Source: an uncultured Lentisphaerota bacterium
GTDB lineage: Bacteria > Verrucomicrobiota > Kiritimatiellia > CAIQIC01
Assembly (NCBI GenBank): GCA_903889245.1
Contig: CAISWQ010000093.1
Span: 1 to 60,752, forward strand
Direction: 5' to 3'
Length of the DNA: 60,752 bases
Shown: in pieces, positions 44,105-51,907 of the stretch
Layout: the number at the start of each line of letters is the position of its first letter
How positions within the stretch are numbered: position 1 is the stretch's first letter
Program-made: the position numbers and the translations under genes
The notes under the pieces: model-generated
What the model was told of the DNA's origin: nothing
Seen by the model: the letters and a program-made list of their open reading frames with translations, nothing else
The model's database searches: none

Positions 44105-46381
44105 TCACGGGCTGGCTTCGAGCCAGACGCGGCCGGGTTTGGCGTCGAACCAAAGCCGGCCCTCCGGCAACAGCGTGGCAAAGCGGCCATCAAGCCGGCC
44201 ATCGGGTGCGCTGGGCAGCAGCGCGGCAACCACGCGCGCAACGGCGTCCACGTCCGGCAGCAGGCCCGGCAAATAGACCACCCGCCCCTGCCCCACCTTG
44301 CGCGTCAGCTTCTCCAGTCCAGCCGGATTCACCGCGCGACCGGTGAGCAGGCCATCGCAGGAACTCGCACTGACGAACAAACGCTCGCGCCACGCGGTGT
44401 GGTCATAGAGGCGCGTGGCGAGCGGCGTCTTCTTGCGCGTGGTGGCGAGGAGCGTGCCGCCCGCGTTCACCCACTGCTCGATCTGCGCGGCGGCCGCGGG
44501 TTCGAGCACCGGCGCCTCGGCCAGCACGAGCAGACGGCACTGCTTCAGCGCGCCATCGGCCACGGACTGGCGCGTCACGAAGTCGAGGTCGCTCACGTCG
44601 CGCAACTGGCGGGCGAGGATATAGCAGCCATCGAGCACGCGCTCGTCCACGGCCCACGACTCGCGCGGCAGATACAGCGCGACGCTGACGAGCGGCTGCC
44701 GCGGCGCGAGCCAGACCACGTTGGTGCGGAACATCGCCAGCGTTTCATCGGGGTTGTGGCCGAGTACGTTGTTGTTATAGCAGTGCAACTGGCGCGCGCC
44801 GGATGCGGTCGCGTTGTAGATGCGCGCGACGTTGCCCGTCGCCGTCACGCCGCTTGCCGGCTCGAAGCCGCAGTAGCTCCGGTAGAGCCGCGTCGCGGTG
44901 GCGACCTCGCGCGTGAGCTGGAAGTTGTGCGTGTAGTCGCTACCCTCGTTCGTGATGCGGATGCCCGCGCCGAACGGCGCCACCGCCTTGGTCTGTGCCG
45001 TGAAATCCGCGCCGAGGAACGGCGCGCCGTGACCGCCGGTGCACAGATAGATTTCCGTCTGCGGCAACACCCGGCGCGTCTCGCTGACCCAGAACACGGA
45101 CCAGTCGGTCATCGCCTGCTGATACCACTCGGCCATATCGGCGCGCGCGCGGTCGTTCAGCGCCTTCGCGGGCAGGAAGGTCTGCACCTCGTCGAAGCCC
45201 GCGAAGTTTTGGCCCCACGCAGCGTTGAGCTTCGCGATGTCGCCGTAGCGCTGCCGCAGCGCGGCGCGGAACGCGGCGGCCGCCAACGGATCGCCCGCCC
45301 ACCAGCCGTGATGATTGTGATAGCTGCCGGTCAGGTGCGCCGTCCAGCCGCCCTCGGGGCCGGCGGGATAGATGCTCTCGCCATAGATGCCGGTGACGCC
45401 GAGCAGGACGCTCTCGATCACGTTCGAGGCCGCGTAGCGCCCGGCGAACGCGGTGAGGAACGCGCTGATGCGCGGACGCAGGTCGGGATTGAACAGCGTC
45501 TGCACGCGGCTTTTTTCGCCATGTTCCAGACACTGGAAGACGCGCGACTGCTCGCTGTTCTGGAACCAGAGCGGCGTCGCGTAGGCCGGGCCCGCGATCA
45601 GGAACGGCACCCACTTCAGCCCCGCCTTCTGCAGCACCGCGACCTGCGTGTCCCACTTGCTCCAGTCCCACTTGCCCGGCTCCGGCTCGACGCCCGCCCA
45701 GTCCACGTAGCTTTCCACGCTCGTCACGCCGAGTGCCTTGTAGAGCTGCGCGTCGCCCGGCGTCGCATCGTTGCCGAACGTCAACTCCACACCCGCGGGC
45801 CGCGCCGTCTGGAGCGCGCGCAGCGTCGCCGCGTCCAGCGGCTGCTCGGGATCGTAGCCCGGCGGTGGGTGCGGCGAGAGCACGAGGCGGCGCACCACGA
45901 GGCCGCGGCCCGCGAACCGGAAATCCGCGCCGTGATTCTGCCCGTGGCCCAGCCGCAAATCCGGCAGATAAAACGTCACCGTCCGCCAGCGCCCGCTGCC
46001 GGTGAGCAGCGCCGTCTGCCGCGCCGGCGAGTAGCGCGAGCGCAGATCGGGCTTGTCGCTGGCGCGGTCATAGCTCACCTGCAGCCGCGCGAACCTGGCG
46101 TCGAGCACCTCGGCGCTCACGTAGGCCGCGCACGGCGCGTTGGTCCACGCCGGATGCGTGATCCGCACGTAGAGATAGCCGGCGTGCGACCCGGTGACCT
46201 GGCGCGCCGGGATGCCGCCGATGTCCACCGCGACATTAGCGCCATCGCCGCCGCTGGGCACCTCCAGCCCGACGCCGCTGTTCTGCGAGCCGAGGAAAAG
46301 CTCCAACGCCGGCGGCGCATCGGCGCGCGCCAGCGCCGCGCTCAACCATAGAATGACTGCGCACACAGACGCCGGAGGCAT
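44105..46381 (-). CDS. Secreted GH42-like glycoside hydrolase, 758 residues
   Basis: Signal peptide from ATG 46381 (MPPASVCAVILWLSAALARA). An N-terminal beta-rich domain (to about 180) precedes a TIM barrel with the beta-galactosidase pattern VTSVESYVDWAGVEPEPGKWDWSKWD, and GVTGIYGESIYPAG with a candidate acid Glu. Later comes a glutamine-amidotransferase-like domain (LLVLAEAPVLEPAAAAQIEQ) as in GH42 trimerisation domains. Assignment is by overall layout; the catalytic pair was not confirmed. Confidence 0.72.
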   Translation of the reverse strand: MPPASVCAVILWLSAALARADAPPALELFLGSQNSGVGLEVPSGGDGANVAVDIGGIPARQVTGSHAGYLYVRITHPAWTNAPCAAYVSAEVLDARFARLQVSYDRASDKPDLRSRYSPARQTALLTGSGRWRTVTFYLPDLRLGHGQNHGADFRFAGRGLVVRRLVLSPHPPPGYDPEQPLDAATLRALQTARPAGVELTFGNDATPGDAQLYKALGVTSVESYVDWAGVEPEPGKWDWSKWDTQVAVLQKAGLKWVPFLIAGPAYATPLWFQNSEQSRVFQCLEHGEKSRVQTLFNPDLRPRISAFLTAFAGRYAASNVIESVLLGVTGIYGESIYPAGPEGGWTAHLTGSYHNHHGWWAGDPLAAAAFRAALRQRYGDIAKLNAAWGQNFAGFDEVQTFLPAKALNDRARADMAEWYQQAMTDWSVFWVSETRRVLPQTEIYLCTGGHGAPFLGADFTAQTKAVAPFGAGIRITNEGSDYTHNFQLTREVATATRLYRSYCGFEPASGVTATGNVARIYNATASGARQLHCYNNNVLGHNPDETLAMFRTNVVWLAPRQPLVSVALYLPRESWAVDERVLDGCYILARQLRDVSDLDFVTRQSVADGALKQCRLLVLAEAPVLEPAAAAQIEQWVNAGGTLLATTRKKTPLATRLYDHTAWRERLFVSASSCDGLLTGRAVNPAGLEKLTRKVGQGRVVYLPGLLPDVDAVARVVAALLPSAPDGRLDGRFATLLPEGRLWFDAKPGRVWLEASP

Positions 46382-46441
46382 GACACGCCGCCCTCCACGG
46401 TGGCGCGCGCAGCATCGCGGCGCCGCCGCAGCAACAGGAAC

Positions 46442-46519
46442 TTTTCCAAGGCTTGGAAAATTTTCCGGGGAAACTTCCAAGCCTTGGAAAATTTCGCGCA
46501 CATTTTTCCAAGCCTTGGA
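46442..46519. repeat. Three TTTTCC-GGAAAA palindromes
   Basis: Copies at 46442-46460 (perfect core), 46475-46491 and 46503-46519, with a small TTTTCCGGGGAAA palindrome between the first two. They lie in the 187-bp gap between two minus-strand genes. Confidence 0.88.
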
Positions 46520-46568
46520 CAATGAGGAACGTTGCGGTGAGTTCATACGTGCTTTCGTCGGATCAGGG

Positions 46569-47231
46569 TCAAGGCGTCGTAGTGGTCGGATCCACCGGCG
46601 GCGTGTATTTGAGGCTGTAGGTGGTCACATTGCCGCCGACGATCTCGACCTCCGGCGAGCAGACCAGCCGGCCGGGCGGGCGATCATCGGCGGGCGTCAC
46701 GCGGCGGCGGCCGCTGTTGACCACATAGAGGTTGACGCGGAATTTGCCCGGCGGCAGTTCGAACATCATCTGGCCGGTGCGCTCGAATGCGGTGTCGAAA
46801 ATCTTCGACCACGTGACGCCGCTCTGCTTGCGCGCGCCGACCATGGTCACCTTGTATTGCGGCCTTTCCAGCGTGACCCAGAGTAGGCCGGTGTACTTGG
46901 TCACCGGCATCATCAGCAGCAGATAGCCCCTGGCCTTCTGGTTTTTGTCCACCTCGGCCGCGGTGACGATGCGGGCCTCGGCGGCCGGTTTGGCCGGCGC
47001 GGGCACGACGGCGGGTTGCGGCTGCGCGCCACCGAAGGCCACGCTGCGGACGACCGCGAGCGCGACCGCGTTGGTCAGTCCGCCCTCGCCCTTGAAGAAG
47101 AGTAGTTGGTTCTCGTAGCGCACGACTGCGCAGGCGAAGCTGCTGCCGTTGGTCAGCGTCACCAAGTCACCGGCCTGGGTGAAGCTCACTGTCAACAACA
47201 AGCTGCATACCACTGGAAAGCTTGCCTGCAC
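46569..47231 (-). CDS. Secreted hypothetical protein, 220 residues
   Basis: A signal peptide (MQASFPVVCSLLLTVSFTQA) precedes a segment DLVTLTNGSSFACAVVRYENQLLFFKGEGG, like short repeats seen in surface proteins. A Pro/Ala linker leads to a C-terminal beta-rich domain. No catalytic motif was found, and I cannot assign a function. Confidence 0.7.
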   Translation of the reverse strand: MQASFPVVCSLLLTVSFTQAGDLVTLTNGSSFACAVVRYENQLLFFKGEGGLTNAVALAVVRSVAFGGAQPQPAVVPAPAKPAAEARIVTAAEVDKNQKARGYLLLMMPVTKYTGLLWVTLERPQYKVTMVGARKQSGVTWSKIFDTAFERTGQMMFELPPGKFRVNLYVVNSGRRRVTPADDRPPGRLVCSPEVEIVGGNVTTYSLKYTPPVDPTTTTP

Positions 47232-47282
47232 GGCGGCACTCTAGCAGGCAACCCCAAAGCGTCAACGGCCAAGGAAAAAATT

Positions 47283-47630
47283 CTACTGTTCGACGCGGGG
47301 AGCGTCGTTCCAGAGTTCCTCGATGGCGTAGTAGTCGCGGGTGTGCGGCAGAAAGAGGTGGATGACAACACTGCCGCAGTCGAGCACCATCCAACCACTA
47401 TGCGATTCTCCGCTGCGCCGGCGCTTTTCAAGGCCGCCCGCTTTCAACTGGTGGTCCACTTCCTCGGCGAGCGCCTTGAGATGCGGCGCACTGTTGCCGG
47501 TGGCGACAAGATAATAATCCGTGACGCTCGAGACCGTGCGCACGTCGAGCAGGACGGGGTTGATGGCTTTCTTCTCGAGCAGGGCCTGGCGGGCTTGTTG
47601 GGCGAGGGCGAGCGAGTCCATGTTGTTCAT
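47283..47630 (-). CDS. rsfS: Ribosome silencing factor RsfS
   Basis: 115 residues with the RsfS pattern: VTDYYLVATGNSAPHLKALAEEV, GWMVLDCGSVVIHLF and YAIEELWNDAP. It binds ribosomal protein L14 and blocks subunit joining in starvation. The ATG at 47630 overlaps the stop of nadD by four bases (ATGA), an arrangement common in bacteria. Confidence 0.95.
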   Translation of the reverse strand: MNNMDSLALAQQARQALLEKKAINPVLLDVRTVSSVTDYYLVATGNSAPHLKALAEEVDHQLKAGGLEKRRRSGESHSGWMVLDCGSVVIHLFLPHTRDYYAIEELWNDAPRVEQ

Positions 47631-48241
47631 TCTCGGTAGAGTCCTTCGGCGGCAATGTAGCGGGCGACGGGGGCGGGCACAAGATAGCGGATGCTGCGGC
47701 CGGCGGCGACGCGGGCGCGGATGTCGGTGGAGGAGATGTCGGCGGCGTGGCCAGGGAAGAGGTTTGCGAGCAGCCGGCCGCTCCACCGCGCCGGCAGGTT
47801 CAGGCGCTCCTCGGTGAGGTGCTCCACCGGGAAGCCCGGCCGCAACATGGTCACAAACTCGCAGAGTTCCAGCAACTGGCCGATCTGATACCATTGATGC
47901 AATTCGAGCAGGGAGTCGGTACCGATGATGAAGTGCAGCGTGGCTTCAGGCCGCCCGGCGCGTAGCGCCTTGATCGTCTCGATGGTGTAGGACGGACCCT
48001 GCCGCTCCAGTTCGAGGGTGCTGACCTCGAAGCGCGGGTCATCGCCGATGGCCATGCGCAGCATGGCCACGCGGTGTTCCGCGCTGGCGAGTTTTTCCTG
48101 CCGCTTGTGCGGCGGTTGGGCGCAGGGCATCAGCAACACGCGGTCGAGACCGAAATGCTCCAGCGCGTCCTGCGCCAGGATCAGGTGGCCGTGGTGCACC
48201 GGATTGAAGGTGCCGCCCAAGATGCCGAGCTTCTGCGTCAT
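47627..48241 (-). CDS. nadD: Nicotinate-nucleotide adenylyltransferase
   Basis: 204 residues. The nucleotide-binding motif is GILGGTFNPVHHGHL, the C-terminal motif is ISSTDIRARVAAG, and IIGTDSLLELHQW is also typical. It adenylates nicotinate mononucleotide in NAD synthesis, following the step fed by pncA. Start ATG 48241. Confidence 0.96.
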   Translation of the reverse strand: MTQKLGILGGTFNPVHHGHLILAQDALEHFGLDRVLLMPCAQPPHKRQEKLASAEHRVAMLRMAIGDDPRFEVSTLELERQGPSYTIETIKALRAGRPEATLHFIIGTDSLLELHQWYQIGQLLELCEFVTMLRPGFPVEHLTEERLNLPARWSGRLLANLFPGHAADISSTDIRARVAAGRSIRYLVPAPVARYIAAEGLYRE

Positions 48242-48327
48242 GCGCCGATGATAGCGGGCCGCCGCGCGCCGTCCACCGTTTTCCGCACACAGTGGCGCGG
48301 TGGGCTGGGCTGTGTTATCAGTTGCCC

Positions 48328-49065
48328 ATGCCGACTCAATTCGATTACGACGCCCAACATGATTTTGCCACGCCCGAGCGGAAGCAGCAGGTGACCCGCG
48401 CGGTGTTCGCAAAGCTGGCGCCGGCCTATGACCATTTCTCCGCCCCGCTCTCCTTCTGGCGTGATCAATCATGGAAACGCGCGCTCGTCGCCGGCTTGCC
48501 GCCGGTCGCGCAGCCCGCCTGCCTCGACCTCGCCTGCGGCACGGGCGATCTCTGCTTCCTGCTCGCGGAGCGTTATCCCGACGCACGCATTCTCGGCGCC
48601 GATATCACCGAGGCCATGCTGGACCTGGCGCGCCGGCGGAACCGGTGCGCTAACGTGGCCTTTGCCAATGCCGATATGCTGGCGACCGGCCAGCCCACCG
48701 CGAGCTTCGACGTCGTCACCGGCGGCTACGCCCTGCGCAACGCGCCCGACCTCGACCGCGCGCTCGCCGAGATTGCCCGTGTGCTCAAGCCTGGCGGCGC
48801 GGCCGCCTTCCTCGACTTCTCCAATCCGCCGCAGCCCTTCCTGCGGCGGGTGAACAGGCTGCTCCTGCTGCTGTGGGGCGGCTTGTGGGGCCTGTGCCTC
48901 TATGGCAATCCCAAGCTCTTCACCTATATCACCGCCAGCCTGCACGCGTTTCCCGACCGCGTTGAACTCCGCCGCCGCCTCGCCGCGCACGGCTTGAGCA
49001 CGACCGGCTCGCGGCTCCACATGTGTGGCCTCCTGGAAACCCTCTTCGTCCAGAAAACCGGATGA
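48328..49065 (+). CDS. ubiE: UbiE/MenG-type quinone C-methyltransferase
   Basis: 245 residues. SAM-binding motif LDLACGTGDLCFLLA, then GADITEAML and GYALRNAPDLDRALAEIARVLKPGG, as in ubiquinone/menaquinone methyltransferases. It would methylate demethylmenaquinone. ATG 48328 (MPTQFDYDAQ) is the likely start. Other men genes are absent here, and a related methyltransferase cannot be fully ruled out. Confidence 0.87.
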   Translation: MPTQFDYDAQHDFATPERKQQVTRAVFAKLAPAYDHFSAPLSFWRDQSWKRALVAGLPPVAQPACLDLACGTGDLCFLLAERYPDARILGADITEAMLDLARRRNRCANVAFANADMLATGQPTASFDVVTGGYALRNAPDLDRALAEIARVLKPGGAAAFLDFSNPPQPFLRRVNRLLLLLWGGLWGLCLYGNPKLFTYITASLHAFPDRVELRRRLAAHGLSTTGSRLHMCGLLETLFVQKTG

Positions 49066-49086
49066 ACGCCCCGCGACATGGAAAAT

Positions 49087-49167
49087 TTTTCCAAGGCTTG
49101 GAAAATACCGCCGTATTTTTTCCAAGGCTTGGAAAAGTTCACCGCGTAACGTTCCAAGGCTTGGGAA
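49087..49167. repeat. Three TTTTCC-GGAAAA palindromes ahead of the MATE gene
   Basis: Copies at 49087-49105 and 49118-49136 are perfect cores. The third at 49151-49167 (GTTCCAAGGCTTGGGAAA) ends one base before the ATG at 49169, so it overlaps the ribosome-binding region. Confidence 0.88.
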
Positions 49168-49168
49168 A

Positions 49169-50563
49169 ATGAGCACGTCCCCTTTCCCATCCTTGGAACA
49201 ACCCGGCGGCTATCGCGAGGCCTTGCGCCTCGCCCTGCCGCTGGTCATCAGCACCGGCTCGTTCACGGTGATGCAGTTTGTGGACCGCATCTTCCTGACG
49301 CGCTACAGCGCCGATGCGATCCAAGCCGCGCTGCCGGCCGGCTTGCTCGCGTTCACCTTGATTTGCGTCTTCAGCGGCGTGGCGTCCTTCGTAAACACCT
49401 TCGTTGCGCAGTACCATGGCGCTGGTGATCCGCGCGGCGCGGCGCGGGCGACGGCGCAGGCGCTCATCTTCGCGCTGCTCGCCTGGCCGCTGATGCTGAC
49501 ACTGCTGCCGGTCGGCGAGTGGATCCTGTGCCACTGCGGCCATGCGCCCGGCGTGTTGCACGAGGAACTGATCTTCTACCGCATTCTGATGCTCGGCAGT
49601 GTCGCCGTCCCGCTCGGCGCGGCGATCAGCGGCTTCTTCACGGGCCGGGGCGATACGCGCACCAATATGATCGCGGTCGTCATCGGCAACCTTGCCAACA
49701 TCCTGCTCGACTGGCTGCTGATCTTCGGCAACTGGGGGTTTCCGCGGATGGGGATTGCCGGCGCCGGCTGGGCCACGGTCCTCTCCAGCCTGCTGACGCC
49801 GGCCTTGTTGCTTGCGGTATATTTTTCTCCACGCCTCCGCCACGCTTATGACACCGTGCGCACGTTCCGCTTCGACGCCGCGCAGATGCTCCGTCTGCTC
49901 CGCTTTGGGTTCCCGGCAGCGATGCACCTGTGGCTGGATGTCGGCTCCTTCGCGTTGTTCCTGCTGCTGACGGCGCGGCTCGATGCGGTATCGCTCGCCG
50001 CCAGCAACATCGCCTTCAGCATCAACAATCTCGCGTTCATGCCGCTGGTCGGCCTCGGCATCGCGGCCTCGATCCTCGTCGGGCAATACCAAGGACGCGG
50101 CCAGAGCCTCATCGCCGCGCGCGCCGGCTGGACCACCCTGAAGATCGGCTGGATTTACATGGGCATCATTGCCCTGACCTTCCTGATCTTCCCGCGCGAA
50201 TACTTCGTGCTCTTCACCGGCCACGGCGGCGATGTGAAGTTCGACGAGGTGCTGCCGGTCGGCCGCTGGATGCTGGTGATGATGGCGGTCTGGGGCTTGG
50301 CCGATGCGGCGAACGTGATTCTTGCCGGGGCCTTGCGCGGCGCCGGCGACACCCGCTTTGTGATGCTCTATTCCTTCGTCATCATGTGGGTCGTCTGGCT
50401 CGGCGGCGAGGCGCTGCTCCTGCTCGCGCTGGGCGGCGGTATCCGCTCGGCGTGGGTCTGGCTGGTGGTCTACGTCTTCATCCTCGTCATCGGCTTTGCC
50501 TGGCGCTTCCGCTCCGGTCGCTGGCAACGCATTGATCTTATTGGCCGCAACATTCCCGCCTGA
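49169..50563 (+). CDS. MATE family multidrug or metabolite exporter, 464 residues
   Basis: Twelve membrane segments with the duplicated MATE half pattern; for example ALPLVISTGSFTVMQFVDRIFL in the first helix and FGFPAAMHLWLDVGSFALFLL in the repeat. It exports cationic compounds using Na+ or H+. ATG 49169 directly follows a palindrome and lacks a standard Shine-Dalgarno, apart from GGGAAA in the palindrome itself. Confidence 0.9.
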   Translation: MSTSPFPSLEQPGGYREALRLALPLVISTGSFTVMQFVDRIFLTRYSADAIQAALPAGLLAFTLICVFSGVASFVNTFVAQYHGAGDPRGAARATAQALIFALLAWPLMLTLLPVGEWILCHCGHAPGVLHEELIFYRILMLGSVAVPLGAAISGFFTGRGDTRTNMIAVVIGNLANILLDWLLIFGNWGFPRMGIAGAGWATVLSSLLTPALLLAVYFSPRLRHAYDTVRTFRFDAAQMLRLLRFGFPAAMHLWLDVGSFALFLLLTARLDAVSLAASNIAFSINNLAFMPLVGLGIAASILVGQYQGRGQSLIAARAGWTTLKIGWIYMGIIALTFLIFPREYFVLFTGHGGDVKFDEVLPVGRWMLVMMAVWGLADAANVILAGALRGAGDTRFVMLYSFVIMWVVWLGGEALLLLALGGGIRSAWVWLVVYVFILVIGFAWRFRSGRWQRIDLIGRNIPA

Positions 50564-50647
50564 CAACAGCCTCAACAGGATTGTCCGTTCTATCAGCGGG
50601 CATATCACACCAAAACATCACATCGCCCCAAAAAATAGTTTGACGCC

Positions 50648-50677
50648 CATGTGCACACTTTGCAAAGTGTGCACATG
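50648..50677. promoter_or_regulatory. Perfect 30-bp palindrome overlapping the regulator start codon
   Basis: CATGTGCACACTTTG (50648-50662) is followed by its exact reverse complement (50663-50677). The ATG at 50675 is the last three bases. It shares the 20-bp core with the palindrome at 51245, and TTGACG at 50640 could be a -35 box just ahead. Confidence 0.85.
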
Positions 50678-51247
50678 AATATGGTCTATCCAATGCAACC
50701 AACGTTGTGGCGCACCTGCCGGGCGCTCGCTAATCGGCGACGGTTGGAAATGCTTCGGTTGCTGATGCGTTACCCGGGCCTGACAGTCTCTGCCGTATCC
50801 CGGCGCCTTCACCTATCCCTCCCGGTAACCAGCAGCTATTTACGGGCTCTCGAAGCACGCGGGCTTTTGACAGTCCAGCGGAACGGTCGGTGGGTGAAAT
50901 ACAGTCCAGGTTCGACTGTGACATCGAGCTTGACGGCGGGTCTGATCGCAGCGATTCAAGCAACTTTCGAGGGGGATCCCCACGCTCTGCCTCATGTATT
51001 CAAGCTGGCCACTGCTTTTACCCATCCCACCCGTATTCTGATCATTCAAATCCTCCGTACACAACCTCACAGCCTTGCTCAACTGCAAGCGCGTACCCAC
51101 CTTTCGAGATGGGCGCTGTTGCGACACGTTCGAAAGTTGGAGGCCCGCGGCTTCATAAAAACAATGGATGATTTCCTCATTCTGGCAAAGCCCTCCGATC
51201 AGTTGGGGCAAGCACTGTTGTGCCTGGCCGCGTCCAAGAGTGCATGA
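50675..51247 (+). CDS. Tandem winged-helix (ArsR-like) transcriptional regulator, 190 residues
   Basis: Two similar winged-helix domains: residues 7-75 (WRTCRALANRRRLEMLRLL, then LSLPVTSSYLRALEARGLL) and about 103-165 (FKLATAFTHPTRILIIQIL, then LSRWALLRHVRKLEARGFI). No metal-binding Cys cluster is seen, so it is not a classical arsenic sensor. There is no Shine-Dalgarno upstream; the start lies inside a perfect palindrome, and the stop TGA is the first three bases of a second palindrome. GTG 50651 and ATG 50684 are other possible starts. The gene looks less GC-rich than its neighbours, hinting at transfer. Probably autoregulated. Confidence 0.82.
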   Translation: MNMVYPMQPTLWRTCRALANRRRLEMLRLLMRYPGLTVSAVSRRLHLSLPVTSSYLRALEARGLLTVQRNGRWVKYSPGSTVTSSLTAGLIAAIQATFEGDPHALPHVFKLATAFTHPTRILIIQILRTQPHSLAQLQARTHLSRWALLRHVRKLEARGFIKTMDDFLILAKPSDQLGQALLCLAASKSA

Positions 51248-51270
51248 GCACACTTTGCAAAGTGTGCTCA
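51245..51270. promoter_or_regulatory. Perfect 26-bp palindrome starting at the regulator stop codon
   Basis: TGAGCACACTTTG is followed by its exact reverse complement. The core GCACACTTTGCAAAGTGTGC is identical to the upstream copy; only the outer arms differ (TGA/TCA against CATGT/ACATG). The regulator stop is the first codon of the palindrome. Confidence 0.85.
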
Positions 51271-51278
51271 CGCATCCC

Positions 51279-51314
51279 GAAAAGAGAAAGGCGCCCTCTT
51301 GCGAGGACGCCTTT
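51279..51314 (-). terminator. Terminator of the RRM protein gene
   Basis: Stem AAAGGCGCCCTC (51287-51298) with GAGGACGCCTTT (51303-51314), one mismatch, four-base loop. On the minus strand it is followed by CTCTTTT, and it lies about 26 bp past the RRM gene stop. Confidence 0.8.
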
Positions 51315-51339
51315 CGTTGCTTGTGACTACCGGGTGGGC

Positions 51340-51696
51340 TTAGCGCCGGCCGCCACGGCCGCCGCCACCGAAGTCGCGCCGACCGCCACCGCCGTAACCG
51401 CCACCACCGCCGCCGCCACCGCCGAAGCCGCCGCCACGGGGGCGCTCTTCGCGAGGCTTGGCCTCGTTGACTGTCAGGGCACGGCCCTCAAAGTCCTTGC
51501 CGTTGAACTCGGCAACCGCTTTGTTGGCCTCTTCCTGGGTGGACATTTCCACAAACCCGAAGCCACGGGACTTGCCTGTGAACTTGTCCAGGATGATGTC
51601 GCAGCTGACCACGTTACCGGCCTGCGCGAACAACGCCTTGAGGTCGCCATCCATCGTGTTGAACGACAGATTGCCGACGTATAGTTTCGTACCCAT
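51340..51696 (-). CDS. Glycine-rich RRM RNA-binding protein, 118 residues
   Basis: Residues 1-80 are an RNA-recognition motif with RNP2 (LYVGNLSF) and RNP1 ([10 protein letters not shown]). The tail is Arg-Gly rich, with long glycine runs. In many bacteria such proteins are cold-induced RNA chaperones. AAGGAAAGCAAGAATG gives a good ribosome-binding site. A 210-bp leader or promoter region lies upstream. Confidence 0.93.
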   Translation of the reverse strand: MGTKLYVGNLSFNTMDGDLKALFAQAGNVVSCDIILDKFTGKSRGFGFVEMSTQEEANKAVAEFNGKDFEGRALTVNEAKPREERPRGGGFGGGGGGGGGYGGGGRRDFGGGGRGGRR

Positions 51697-51907
51697 TCTT
51701 GCTTTCCTTCTTGCTGCGGTAGGAACACCCAGTGGTCGCTCTGACTCATTCAGATTCGATCGTCACCAAGCACATAGGCCAGCGATAATCTTACCCAACC
51801 AACTGCGCTTTCTTCTTACTGCGGCGCGCGGAATATGCCAGAAACGGCCGGTTTGGCAACATCTTTTTTTCCCAACCAGCATTTTGTCCCACCGCGCCCA
51901 AACCGGA
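51697..51907. other. Intergenic region upstream of the RRM gene
   Basis: 211 bp, no gene. A sequence like the RRM gene ribosome-binding region recurs: CTTTCCTTCTTGCTGCGG near 51703 and CTTTCTTCTTACTGCGG near 51809. I could not fix a promoter. Confidence 0.4.

Noticed and set aside
43691-46351. 886-residue plus-strand frame opposite lldP and the GH42-like gene
   Set aside because: Same reason: antisense of two recognisable genes, no domain.
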